Below, in pieces: positions 33,162-41,663 of a stretch of DNA of 64,000 nt (positions are counted from its first letter, which is position 1; the number at the start of each line of letters is the position of its first letter). Source of the stretch: Humibacillus xanthopallidus. GTDB taxonomy: Bacteria; Actinomycetota; Actinomycetes; Actinomycetales; Dermatophilaceae. Made by a program: the position numbers and the translations under genes. The notes below the pieces were generated by a model that searched no databases, was not told the DNA's origin, and was given only the letters and a program-made list of their open reading frames with translations. The DNA lies in the NCBI RefSeq assembly GCF_006717145.1, contig NZ_VFQF01000003.1, positions 682,001 through 746,000 on the forward strand, in the 5' to 3' direction.

Positions 33162-33180
33162 CGTCCGCGATCCGCGGACG
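33162..33180. promoter_or_regulatory. inverted repeat upstream of the multicopper oxidase
   Basis: CGTCCGCG-ATC-CGCGGACG has arms of 8 bp, 83-101 bases before the oxidase ATG, in the region shared with the divergent response-regulator operon. It is a candidate regulator site. The rest of 32984-33262 shows no gene. Confidence 0.45.
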
Positions 33181-33262
33181 GTTCAGCCAGAGCCGGTCGC
33201 ACATGGACGGTCGAGCACCTCCTGCGGCGCACGGCTCGGTGTGAGTCATACGAGGAGATGTC

Positions 33263-35485
33263 ATGAACGCATTCACACCCTCGGAGGAGCAGGAGCTGCC
33301 CCTGTCGGGGAGCGCAGGGGTCCACCGACGGACCGTTCTGCGGCTCGGGGCAGCCGGCGGCCTCGGCGCCGCCCTGGTCGCTGCGCGTGGCCTGGGGGCA
33401 CCCTTCCTGGCCGACCGGGGGCTGCTCTCACCCGACGGTGCCTTCGCCCAGTCCTCGACGACGCTCGGGGACCTGCTCTTCTACGTCGAGGCGTTCCCCA
33501 CCAGCCCCCTCATCCTCTCGCCGTTCACCGACGCGCTTCCCGTCCCGCAGGCGCTCTCGCCGATCGCGGCCTCGACCTTCAGTGCCTGGGCCCAGCCGCC
33601 GGGACCCGGAGTCGGCCAGCAGAACTCGTTCGGCAACGAGCGGCACCAGATCTGGCCCAGCAAGATCGGCTACCCCGACCCTCTGGTCTACAAGATCGAC
33701 CTGCGCGTGAGCACGCACTCCTTCACGACGTCGCAGGTGCTGCCCATCGACGCCAACGGCAAGCCGACGACCTCTTACGACGCCTTCGGCGCCACCTACG
33801 CCGCCGGCACGAAGCGCTGGCTGCCGATGAGCACCATCTACGGCTTCAACGGGACCTTCCCCGGGCCGCGCATCAACGCCGAGTACGGCAAGCCGGTGCT
33901 CGTGCGCTTCGAGAACCATCTCGACGAGAACCCCCTGAACCTCGACCGCCAGGACTTCGGGGCGCCGGACTGGTCCTTCCTCACGCACCTGCACAACGGG
34001 CACACGGCCCCCGAGAGCGACGGCAACCCGCACTACTGCATGACCTACGGGCCGAAGTGGAGCGGCTACGGGCCGAAGACGTTCTGCGACAACCTCTACC
34101 TCAACTGGCCGGCCGGCGGGGACGACCGCGAGAAGCAGTCCTTCTTCTGGTTCCACGACCACCGGATGGACCACACCGGGTCCAACGTCTACAAGGGCAT
34201 GGTCGGTCTCTACCCGATCTACGACCCGAAGAACGGGATGGACATGGGCGACGAGAACCGGGGCCTCCGGCTTCCCGGTGTCCGCCGGGACAACCCCGAC
34301 GGCTCGTTCGACGTCGACTACGACGTGCCCCTCGCGTTCTACGACTGCCGTCTCGACGACGGCGTCACGACGCACCAGGACGTGCATGACGGCATGGGGG
34401 AGTTCCCGGCCGCGAAGAACCCTGCGACGCATCCCGAGTGGTGGGGCAAGACGTTCTACAAGCACTTCCCGAACCACGGCTTCGTCGGTGACATCTTCAC
34501 CGTCAACGGCACGGCCTACCCCGTCATGCAGGTGCGGCGTCGCAAGTACCGCTTCCGCTTCCTCGACGCCTCCATCGCCCGCATCTACGAGTTCAAGCTG
34601 ATGGCCTCGACGCAGGGCCCGAAGTCCTCGGCGTCGCTGGGCTACGGCGGCGACGAGCTCGAGGGGCAGTACCGCATCCCCGACGGCCAGCAGTGCATGA
34701 AGTTCACCCAGATCGCCTCGGACGGGGGGCTGCTGCCCTTCGCGCTGACGCGCGACTCGTTCGAGCTGTGGCCGGCCAAGCGGCGTGAGGTCATCATTGA
34801 CTTCACGCGCTACCAGGACGGGACGCCGACGACGAAGGGCGACGTCATCTACCTGACGAACGTCATGAAGATGCCGGACGGGCGCATGTGGGCGAGCTCC
34901 TCGCGCTTCTCGCCGGACCCGAAGTACAAGGTGCCCGTGCTGAAGTTCGTCATCGGCGACGACGCTCCGGACAACAGCCTCATGCCACAGCCCGGTCAGC
35001 TGCTCCGCGAGCTGCCGCCCCTGCCGGGCAACTGGCAGAGCATGCTCGAGAACCGCCTCATCTTCGAGGTCGAGCGGGGCAGCGCGTCAGCGGATGTCGA
35101 GTGGCTCGTCAACGGGCAGCCCTTCGACCCGACCCATGTCGGAACGAGCCTGAAAAACCCTGCAGGTAAGGCACTTCCGGCCTCGCAGAAGGTCAACAGC
35201 TTCAACCTCTGGGAGATTCGCAACGGCGGCGGGGGATGGGTGCACCCGTTCCACCTCCACATGGAGGAGCACCGGGTCGTCATGCGCAACGGCAAGGACG
35301 CCACGAAGGGCAGCGCAGGTCACCCGGACGACGTGTCGCGAGAGGACCTCACGGCGCTCGACCCGAGCGAGTCAGTCATCGTCTACCGCGGATTCCGTGA
35401 CTTCGTCGGCCCCTACGTGGCCCACTGCCACAACCTGGCCCACGAGGACCACGCCATGATGTTCGGCTGGGAGATCACGTCGTAG
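33263..35485 (+). CDS. Tat-exported multicopper oxidase
   Basis: A 740-aa extracellular oxidase coupling substrate oxidation to reduction of O2 to water. The Tat signal VHRRTVLRLGAAGGLGAAL (about 21-39) leads into cupredoxin domains. Copper ligands are visible: HLHNGH at 242-247 and FHDHRMDH at 297-304 for the trinuclear site; HPFHLHMEEH and HCHNLAHEDHAMM near the C-terminus, with Cys722 the likely type-1 ligand and Met the axial residue. It is longer than CotA-type laccases (about 510 aa) because of extra N-terminal and inter-domain loops. Start ATG 33263 follows GAGGAG. Substrate could be phenols, bilirubin, Mn(II) or Cu(I); sequence does not decide. Confidence 0.92.
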   Translation: MNAFTPSEEQELPLSGSAGVHRRTVLRLGAAGGLGAALVAARGLGAPFLADRGLLSPDGAFAQSSTTLGDLLFYVEAFPTSPLILSPFTDALPVPQALSPIAASTFSAWAQPPGPGVGQQNSFGNERHQIWPSKIGYPDPLVYKIDLRVSTHSFTTSQVLPIDANGKPTTSYDAFGATYAAGTKRWLPMSTIYGFNGTFPGPRINAEYGKPVLVRFENHLDENPLNLDRQDFGAPDWSFLTHLHNGHTAPESDGNPHYCMTYGPKWSGYGPKTFCDNLYLNWPAGGDDREKQSFFWFHDHRMDHTGSNVYKGMVGLYPIYDPKNGMDMGDENRGLRLPGVRRDNPDGSFDVDYDVPLAFYDCRLDDGVTTHQDVHDGMGEFPAAKNPATHPEWWGKTFYKHFPNHGFVGDIFTVNGTAYPVMQVRRRKYRFRFLDASIARIYEFKLMASTQGPKSSASLGYGGDELEGQYRIPDGQQCMKFTQIASDGGLLPFALTRDSFELWPAKRREVIIDFTRYQDGTPTTKGDVIYLTNVMKMPDGRMWASSSRFSPDPKYKVPVLKFVIGDDAPDNSLMPQPGQLLRELPPLPGNWQSMLENRLIFEVERGSASADVEWLVNGQPFDPTHVGTSLKNPAGKALPASQKVNSFNLWEIRNGGGGWVHPFHLHMEEHRVVMRNGKDATKGSAGHPDDVSREDLTALDPSESVIVYRGFRDFVGPYVAHCHNLAHEDHAMMFGWEITS

Positions 35486-35566
35486 CAGCCGTATGCCGTG
35501 TCGTGGCCGCCGGACCAAGGGCGCCACCGCACGGCCTCGGCAGCCGATGGCAAGGAGCGCAGTGTC

Positions 35567-36709
35567 ATGACCACACCCCCGACAACCTCCACCTCCTCGA
35601 CAGCTTCCCACCCCGCTGACGCGAGGCCGGTCCGTCGCGCAGCCGTGCCGTGGGCAACCGTGCTGCCGCTCGCGGTCGCGCTCGCCTACGCGGACGGCTT
35701 CTGGGTCACCTCGCTTCGCGGTGCGGTCGGTGCCGTAGGCCGCGGCCAGGGCCCGTTCGCCACCTGGTGGCGCGAGTCGAGCGTCCTGATCCCCGTCTAC
35801 GTCTGCGCGGTGATCGGCGCGCTCGCACTGGCGCTGGAGTGGTCGAGGCTCCGGGGCCGGTCTCGGCCGAGCCTGGCCGTCGTCGGACTCCTCGTCGTCG
35901 TGGCCGGGACCCTCGTCGGGGTCGCCGCCATCGCGGCGGGCGCAGCCTCCGACTACCACGTGCAGTCCGAGCAGGTGCAGATGATGGCGTCGATGCGCGG
36001 GGACTGCCGCGCGGACTGCATCGAGCGGTTGCGGCATGACACGTTGTGGCTCCAGGTGCGGGCCACAGGTCTGGGCGCGGCACTCCTGCTTGTCACCAAC
36101 CTCGGGGTCCTCTCGTGGGTGACGATGTTCCGGGGAGGCCGTCTCGACGCGGTGCGCTGGGGGCGCCCGCCGCGCGCGGCTGCGGATGGACACGTCGAGC
36201 TCCGAAGGCTCCTCGCGCTGGCTCTGGTCGGCAGCGCACTCATCCACGTCCTGGTCGTGCCGGAGCACGTCGACGAGTGGCTGGCAGCGGGGCTGTTCTT
36301 CATCGCCCTGGCGGCTGCGCAGCTGGCGGCTGCGGGCCTCGTGATGCGAAGGCCCGGCCGCGTCGTCCTGCTTCTTGTGATCGCCGGCTCTCTCGCGACG
36401 CTCCTGCTCTGGGTCTGGACCAGGCTCTGGGGGCTGCCGATCGGACCCGGTGCAGGCGTGCCCGAGCCGGTCGGCGTGCCCGATGTCTGCGCCGGCGTCC
36501 TTGAGCTTGTGGGGCTGGGCCTTGCCATGGTCCTCCTGCGTGCAGCACCGGCCGTGCGGACCCGTGACCGCGGGCCGGAGCACCTGAGCCGCCTCGCGGT
36601 GGTCGCGGTGCTGGCCGTGCTGGTGATGGGGGTGGCGGCCACCCAGCCGGGCTGGTTCGACGTCGTCCAGACGTCGAGCATGGCCGACTCCGGCACGACC
36701 GGCGGCTAG
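35567..36709 (+). CDS. polytopic membrane protein, unknown function
   Basis: A 380-aa protein with about eight predicted membrane spans and a Ser/Thr-rich N-terminus. Notable features are a His/Glu loop SALIHVLVVPEHVDEWLAAG between spans and an extracytoplasmic loop with two cysteines (MRGDCRADCIERLRHDT). The PEH..EW signature is reminiscent of small membrane proteins that accompany copper and cytochrome genes in actinobacteria. ATG 35567 has AAGGAG about 9 bases upstream and lies 81 bases after the multicopper oxidase, so the two are probably co-transcribed. It may be a metal-handling or electron-transfer partner; this is inference. Confidence 0.75.
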   Translation: MTTPPTTSTSSTASHPADARPVRRAAVPWATVLPLAVALAYADGFWVTSLRGAVGAVGRGQGPFATWWRESSVLIPVYVCAVIGALALALEWSRLRGRSRPSLAVVGLLVVVAGTLVGVAAIAAGAASDYHVQSEQVQMMASMRGDCRADCIERLRHDTLWLQVRATGLGAALLLVTNLGVLSWVTMFRGGRLDAVRWGRPPRAAADGHVELRRLLALALVGSALIHVLVVPEHVDEWLAAGLFFIALAAAQLAAAGLVMRRPGRVVLLLVIAGSLATLLLWVWTRLWGLPIGPGAGVPEPVGVPDVCAGVLELVGLGLAMVLLRAAPAVRTRDRGPEHLSRLAVVAVLAVLVMGVAATQPGWFDVVQTSSMADSGTTGG

Positions 36710-36751
36710 CAGACGACTCGCGGTTTGTTCGCGAAGTGACGCGGCCGCCGA

Positions 36752-36765
36752 CCCCCAATCTTCGG
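36752..36765 (-). promoter_or_regulatory. shared 14-bp motif before the SARP gene
   Basis: Minus-strand CCGAAGATTGGGGG matches CCGAGAATTGGGGG at 30283 at 12 of 14 positions. Confidence 0.4.
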
Positions 36766-36842
36766 GTCCCGCGTCCCCGCAGGTGGTGGTCGAGTCATCC
36801 CGTCCCTCACGCGCACCATGGTGGGGTCACGGGAGGGTTGAC

Positions 36843-37931
36843 ATGACGAAGTCAATGCAAGAGGAGTGGGCGAGGGCATCCGGCGGGGGCGCCGGAACCT
36901 CGCAGGTGGAGGTGCCCACGCACTTCGGGGCACAGCATGCTGCGCGCCCGCGCGCGCAGGCTGACGTGCGCCCACGCGCACAGGTGACGCTCTGCCGGAG
37001 CCTGTCGGTGTCGGTCGGCGGCACGACCGTGGGTCCCCGACAGCTGGGCGGGGCGAAGCCGCGGCAGATCCTCGTCGCGCTGCTGCTCCACCCCGAGCAG
37101 GCCGTGTGCAAGGCGAGTCTCGTGCGGCTGCTGTGGGGAGGTTCACCGCCGGCCGGGGCTCTCAGCACGCTCGAGGGGTACGTCAGCCTGCTGCGGAAGC
37201 GGCTCGAGGGCCTGGCGCCGGGCCTGGAGAACGCGGTTCGCACGGTGCCCGGCGGATACCTGGCCGACCTGGCGTTCCTGGACGTCGACGTGCACCGCTT
37301 CCGCAGGCTGGGCCTCACGGCCCGCTCCGCCGTGGCCGAGGAGGCCGTGCTCGCCTATGCGGGAGCCATCGACGCGCTGACCGGCGCGCTGCTGCCCGAG
37401 GAGGACGTCGACTGGATCGAGCAGGCACGCGAGGAGCTGGACGGCGAGCTGCTGCAGGTCCTCACCGATGCAGCCGCTGTCGCCCTGGAGGTCGGAGACC
37501 TCGGTCGGGCCCACCGCTGGGCCCGAGCAGCGATCTCCATGGACCCCTACGACGAGCCGGCCTGGCGCGTGGTCCTCGAGTGCTGCGAGCGCCGCGGCCT
37601 CTACGCCGACGGCCTGCGCGCCTACGACGAGTGCCGACGCCTGCTCGCAGGCGAGCTCGGATGCACCCCCGGGCCCGGTGTCCGTGAGGCCTTCGGCCGG
37701 CTCCTCGAGCGCGCGAAGCAGGTCGACGACGACCCCCTGGCGGCACTCATGGACGCCGTGGTCCGGCTGCACCTCGCGGTCTCCTCGCCTGCCGAGCCCA
37801 CGACGGAGCCGACCGGCCCCGGGGTCGACCGGGCTGACGCCGGAGATGTCGAGGAGGACTGGCGGCTGCTGGAGCGCTTCCTCTCGATGGCCAGAAGGCA
37901 CACCGAGCACCCGTCGCGCCTGTCGGCGTGA
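36843..37931 (+). CDS. AfsR/SARP-type (BTAD) transcriptional regulator
   Basis: A 362-aa regulator. A winged-helix trans_reg_C domain (about 65-140: PRQLGGAKPRQILVALLLHP, LRKRLEG, RTVPGGYLADL) is followed by a bacterial transcriptional-activation domain of TPR-like helices (about 145-300: FRRLGLTARSAVAEEAVLAY, DEPAWRVVLECCERRGLYAD). A C-terminal tail of unknown role includes EEDWRLLERFLSMARRHTEH. The N-terminal 60 residues are low-complexity. ATG 36843 has GGGAGGG upstream. Monocistronic, after the oxidase/membrane pair. SARPs usually activate neighbouring genes; the shared motif at 30283 and 36752 is a candidate site. Confidence 0.88.
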   Translation: MTKSMQEEWARASGGGAGTSQVEVPTHFGAQHAARPRAQADVRPRAQVTLCRSLSVSVGGTTVGPRQLGGAKPRQILVALLLHPEQAVCKASLVRLLWGGSPPAGALSTLEGYVSLLRKRLEGLAPGLENAVRTVPGGYLADLAFLDVDVHRFRRLGLTARSAVAEEAVLAYAGAIDALTGALLPEEDVDWIEQAREELDGELLQVLTDAAAVALEVGDLGRAHRWARAAISMDPYDEPAWRVVLECCERRGLYADGLRAYDECRRLLAGELGCTPGPGVREAFGRLLERAKQVDDDPLAALMDAVVRLHLAVSSPAEPTTEPTGPGVDRADAGDVEEDWRLLERFLSMARRHTEHPSRLSA

Positions 37932-38006
37932 GCGCCCCGACGACGGCGCCCCTCGCAGCTTCGGGCCGACGTCGGGCAGGAGCGATCGTCGTCCCGACGC
38001 GTCACG

Positions 38007-38663
38007 TCAGTACCGGGGGACTCTGGTCAGGGCGAGAAACTCTGCCCTGGTGCGGGGGTCCTCGCGCATCACGCCCAGCAGGCTCGATGTGATCGTCGTC
38101 GTGCCCGGTGCCTGCACCCTGCGAAGCGTCATGCACAGGTGCTCAGCCTCGATCACGACACCGACCCCGGCGGCGGACAGCTGGGCGCTCAGCCAGTCGG
38201 CGATCTGAACCGTGAGCCGCTCCTGCACTTGCGGACGTGACGCGAAGTGCTCGAGCACCCTTGCCAGCTTTGACAGCCCGAGAATGCGCTCTCCGGGGAG
38301 GTAGCCGATGTGCGCGGTGCCGACGAACGGCAACATGTGGTGCTCGCACAGAGAGCGGAGGGGGATGCTCTTGGCGAGGATGAGCTCGTCGTAGTTCCCG
38401 TCGTTGGGGAAGGTCGTCAGGTGGAAGGGTCGTGGGCTGGTCATCTCCAGAAGGGAGGCAGCCATCCGCTCCGGAGTGCGCATCATGGCCTCGCTGTGCA
38501 CGTCGATGCCCAACGCCTCCAAGAGGATTCGCGCCCCTGTGGCCGCCCGCTCCAGGTCTGGTTCACCGACCGCACCGGTCCCGTTCCACGGCTGGCGAGT
38601 GTGGTGAGGCCTGGGTGGCAGGACGGTCGGGGACGGGTGCGACGAGGTGGACGACGGGTTCAT
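38007..38663 (-). CDS. folE: GTP cyclohydrolase I
   Basis: Makes 7,8-dihydroneopterin triphosphate from GTP, the first step of folate synthesis. The 218-aa protein carries the zinc ligands in SLCEHHMLPF and EAEHLCMTLR, the catalytic HIGYLPG segment and LGLSKLARVLE. The N-terminal 30 residues are Pro/Ser/His-rich and variable. Its ATG shares one base with the stop of the upstream patatin gene (TGATG), so it is translationally coupled to it. It may be a second paralogue, since the operon context (DoxX, patatin) is unusual for folE; the rest of the genome is not visible. Confidence 0.95.
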   Translation of the reverse strand: MNPSSTSSHPSPTVLPPRPHHTRQPWNGTGAVGEPDLERAATGARILLEALGIDVHSEAMMRTPERMAASLLEMTSPRPFHLTTFPNDGNYDELILAKSIPLRSLCEHHMLPFVGTAHIGYLPGERILGLSKLARVLEHFASRPQVQERLTVQIADWLSAQLSAAGVGVVIEAEHLCMTLRRVQAPGTTTITSSLLGVMREDPRTRAEFLALTRVPRY

Positions 38664-39585
38664 CAGATGAGTCCTTCCTGGGTGTGGGCCCCGGCTGACA
38701 GCGCATGCGGAGCACGGGGGTCCGAGAGGGGAGCGGGCGTGCGGTGCGCGTGGAGACGGAGCGTCCTCGGGTCATCGACGTCCGGCGTCGTCGCCAGCCA
38801 ATGGCTCGCGCTCTCGTGCGCTCGCGTCATGAGGGTCGACGTCTGGCTGAAGTCCGCCGGGGAGACCGCGAGCGGGCACAGAGGTGGGATGAGGTGCAGC
38901 CGGGCGGGGGCGGTGTAGCCCCGCACCTCGGCGGCGAGCTGGCGGTGCAGGAGCAGGCTGAGGGCCGTCAAGGCGGTGCCGAGGGCCGAGGTCGGCCGAG
39001 CACCCGCGCACGGGTAGCCCGCCGGCAGCAGGTATATGTCGGACACGCCCTGCGTCGCCGTGCGCACGAGCAGGTCCAGCTCGCCGATCGCGCCGTCGAC
39101 CAGCGTCCTGCCCTCATGGGCCACCGGCGGCAGCACGCCGGGCACTGCGGCGCTGGCCCGCACCGCCGTGCTGACCGGACCGTGCCTGATGACCAGCCCG
39201 CGGCCCGTCACGAGGTCCGTTGCGGTGACCTGGACGGGGATGCGCGCGTCGTCGAGGAACTCGTAGCCGAGGTGGCGCGCCAGCAGCCGCCGCAACGCCA
39301 TCCCGGAGAACAGCGACGGGGCGCGGCGCCGCGAGCGGCCGCGAACCAACGGCGCGGGTCGATGGCGAAGACGTCCTGCCGGCGCATCCCTCGCCACAGC
39401 ATCGTCAGCGCCCGCAGCCGTTCCGTCGTGCTGCCCGGACCGCCGAGGTATGCCGCGTTGACCGCCCCGACGGACGTGCCGACCAGCAGGTCGGGCTCGA
39501 TCCCGTGCTCGTGCAAGGCCGTCAACATACCGACCTGCACGGCACCGAGACTGCCGCCACCCGTCAGCACGAACGCCGTGACCAC
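38663..39585 (-). pseudogene. patatin-like phospholipase, frameshifted
   Basis: Two halves of one patatin domain lie in different frames. The N-terminal part (from GTG 39585) has the oxyanion TGGGSLGAVQVG and nucleophile GTSVGAVNAAY, and ends in RRWFAAARGAA. The C-terminal part resumes as PSLFSGMALRRLL, ATDLVTGRG, VPGVLPPV and the catalytic Asp in VDGAIGE. The switch needs one missing base within about 39315-39335, a GC-rich run (CGACGGGGCGCGGCGCCGCG). The 923-base span is not a multiple of three. It is coupled to DoxX (2-base gap) and to folE (TGATG). Either a real inactivation or a sequencing error. Confidence 0.85.
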
Positions 39586-39587
39586 GG

Positions 39588-40049
39588 TCAGACCCGGTGC
39601 AGAGGCCAGAGGGTCGGCCGCGGGTCGAAGCGAGTTGCCAAGCGCTGCAAGGCAACCGCCGACAGCAGCAGGCCGAGGTCGCGCAGCGCGACATCGTAGA
39701 AGCCGTGCAGCAGCAGCAGGTTGAGGATGATCCCGCCGAGCCAGGCCGCGACGACCAGGGCGCCGAACCGCGGGTGGACGGCCACGAGGAGGCCGGCGAC
39801 GACCTCGACGACGCCGACGGCATACATCGCCTGGTGGGGTGAGACGGGCAGCGCCTGCGACAGCACGGGGGCGAGGTACTGGTCCCAGTGCACGAGGAGG
39901 TTGGTGAACTTGTCGAGGCCGAAGACGATGGGGGCGATGACGAATGCACCCCGCAGGACGGCATACGCCTGGAACGTCGGGTCTCCCTTGAGACGTCGGG
40001 CGCTCTGCCGGGTGTCCTGCATCGAGTGGTGGCTGGCTGTGGTGACCAT
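39588..40049 (-). CDS. DoxX-family membrane protein
   Basis: A 153-aa protein with four predicted membrane spans (FVIAPIVFGLDKFTNLLV, MYAVGVVEVVAGLLVAV, GALVVAAWLGGIILNLLLL, LGLLLSAVALQRL). It has the DoxX-like GLDKFTNLL segment. Start ATG 40049 has AGGAGG 5-6 bases upstream; the longer frame is unsupported. It is first in the doxX-patatin-folE operon. DoxX proteins are linked to redox and thiol stress in some actinobacteria; here the role is open. Confidence 0.85.
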   Translation of the reverse strand: MVTTASHHSMQDTRQSARRLKGDPTFQAYAVLRGAFVIAPIVFGLDKFTNLLVHWDQYLAPVLSQALPVSPHQAMYAVGVVEVVAGLLVAVHPRFGALVVAAWLGGIILNLLLLHGFYDVALRDLGLLLSAVALQRLATRFDPRPTLWPLHRV

Positions 40050-40211
40050 GTGTCCTCCTGGACGAGTGACCGGGTGTCCGACCGCCGCTCGCCGGACAGC
40101 GAGGCGAAGGGGTGGGACGCTGACGGTGTGTTGGCGCCATCCGGAGGCACACGTCTTACCGAGGGCGGTGGATCCGGTAAGACCGGGGGCCCCGCCCGCG
40201 GCAAACAGGGC

Positions 40212-40466
40212 ATGATCACCCATCCGAGCCGTACGACGGCCCCCACCGCAGGTTGCCGCTCGGCAGGCCCTCCTCTCGACGTCGTCGAGTGGCGGTCGTG
40301 CCGGCTCCGAGAGGCAGGCTTCGGGCCCGCCCTCGCCGACACGCTCGCCCGTATGCGGGTCGACCTCCACGAGCTGCTCGGGCTCGTCGATGCCGGCTGC
40401 CCACCCGAGCTCGCCGCGCGAATCCTGTGGCCCCTCGACGGGGACGTCCCCGAGGCGGGCCGATGA
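40212..40466 (+). CDS. 84-aa protein upstream of sigma factor, unknown function
   Basis: A small soluble protein. After about 28 variable residues it has a conserved-looking helical segment: WRSCRLREAGFGPALADTLA, then DLHELLGLVDAGCPPELAAR. I have no named family for it. Its stop overlaps the sigma factor ATG by four bases (40463-40466), so it is co-translated with it. It may be a co-regulator of the sigma/anti-sigma pair; this is inference. Confidence 0.7.
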   Translation: MITHPSRTTAPTAGCRSAGPPLDVVEWRSCRLREAGFGPALADTLARMRVDLHELLGLVDAGCPPELAARILWPLDGDVPEAGR

Positions 40467-41278
40467 CCGCCCTCAGCCGGGACGAGCCGCGCGCGGCGGC
40501 ACCGTCCCGGCCCCACCGCGGCGCCGCGGCCCTGCCGCCCGGTGCGGCGGCCCTGCCGCCCGGCGCCCCGGTCTGCGGTCGCCACGACGAGCCGGACCCG
40601 ATGGACTGGGTGGCGGCCCTCCACGGTGCGGGGGCCGAGCACGCCGAGGCTCTGCGCCGGCTCCACGCCCTGATGGTCCGCGCCGCTGCCCACCAGGTGT
40701 GGCGGATGCGTTCCGCCCTGCCGGACCCCTCGCCCGGCACCGTCGAGATCATCGTCAACCAAGCGGCTGACGAGGCCATGACTGCCCTGCTCGGCAAGCT
40801 GGACTCCTTCGAGGGCCGCAGCCGCTTCACCACCTGGGCCTTCAAGTTCGCCATCCTCCAGGCCGCGACCGAGGTGCGGCGCGTGCAGTGGCAGCACCGC
40901 GAGGTGCAGTGGCGCGACCTCGACGAGCCCCGCGCGTCCGCACACGACGACCCCGAGAGCCACGCCGAGGGGGCCGACCTCTCGCGCGCCGTGGCGGCCG
41001 CCATGCGCGAGGTCCTCACGCCCTACCAGCGCCGGGTGGCCGTGGCGCTGCTCGTCGACGGCGTGCCGATCGACGTGCTTGCCGATCGGCTGGGCACGAC
41101 GCGTGGTGCGCTCTACAAGACCCTCCACCACGTTCGGGTGCGCCTGCGCGTCGAGCTCACGGCCAGGGGATACCTACCGACGCGGCCCGCCAGGTCGAGG
41201 GGCGGCGGACCTGGCCCGGCACCCGCGAACGCCGACTACTCCGAGGCCCCCACGACGCATACGGGAGGTGTCCGATGA
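40463..41278 (+). CDS. ECF-type RNA polymerase sigma factor
   Basis: A 271-aa sigma-70-family factor. Region 2 (about 85-140) includes NQAADEAMTALLGKLDSFEG and RSRFTTWAFKFAILQAATEV. Region 4 (about 175-235) includes LTPYQRRVAVALLVDGVPID, VLADRLGTTRGALYKTLHHV and RVRLR. The N-terminal 45 residues contain a duplicated PPGAAAL run, and the C-terminal 35 residues are low-complexity. It overlaps its neighbours on both sides (ATGA with the 84-aa gene, ATGA with the anti-sigma gene), a tightly coupled three-gene operon divergent from doxX. Confidence 0.9.
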   Translation: MTALSRDEPRAAAPSRPHRGAAALPPGAAALPPGAPVCGRHDEPDPMDWVAALHGAGAEHAEALRRLHALMVRAAAHQVWRMRSALPDPSPGTVEIIVNQAADEAMTALLGKLDSFEGRSRFTTWAFKFAILQAATEVRRVQWQHREVQWRDLDEPRASAHDDPESHAEGADLSRAVAAAMREVLTPYQRRVAVALLVDGVPIDVLADRLGTTRGALYKTLHHVRVRLRVELTARGYLPTRPARSRGGGPGPAPANADYSEAPTTHTGGVR

Positions 41279-41511
41279 GCGCCCCACGCCAGCCACGAGA
41301 GCCAGTGCTCCCGCCGGACGCCGTCGACACCCTCCTCCGGGACACGACGCCGTGGCTCTCCTGCGAGGAGTGCTTCGAGCGGATGGACACCTATGCGGAG
41401 GCGACCGTCGCCGACCCGGCCCACGTGGACGAGGCGATGGACACCCACCTGCGCGGCTGCGCAGCCTGCGACGAGGAGGCCCGGTCGCTCATCGACCTGC
41501 TGCGCGCGTGA
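41275..41511 (+). CDS. zinc-finger anti-sigma factor-like protein
   Basis: A 78-aa protein with C..C at SCEECFERMDTY and H..C..C at DTHLRGCAACDEEA, the pattern of the zf-HC2/ZAS fold. It has no membrane segment. ATG 41275 overlaps the sigma-factor stop. Most likely it binds and inhibits the preceding sigma factor, possibly with zinc-dependent redox control. Confidence 0.88.
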   Translation: MSAPRQPREPVLPPDAVDTLLRDTTPWLSCEECFERMDTYAEATVADPAHVDEAMDTHLRGCAACDEEARSLIDLLRA

Positions 41512-41663
41512 CGACTCGCCACGCGAGAGCGGTTCCGAGGCCGTATGCCGTCCGAGGAGTGTGTCCGGAGGGTGGCGTGGGTGGTCGGTCACCCTTGTCG
41601 GGTGACGCTCGGGCCAGGCGGTGAGGGGGAGGATCGGGTGATCCGAGAGGGAGGGGTCCCGAG

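Noticed and set aside
39590-41131. The part of a very long minus-strand frame upstream of the patatin C-terminal half
   Set aside because: Only the section below about 39335 matches patatin; the rest is the shadow of doxX and the sigma-factor gene.
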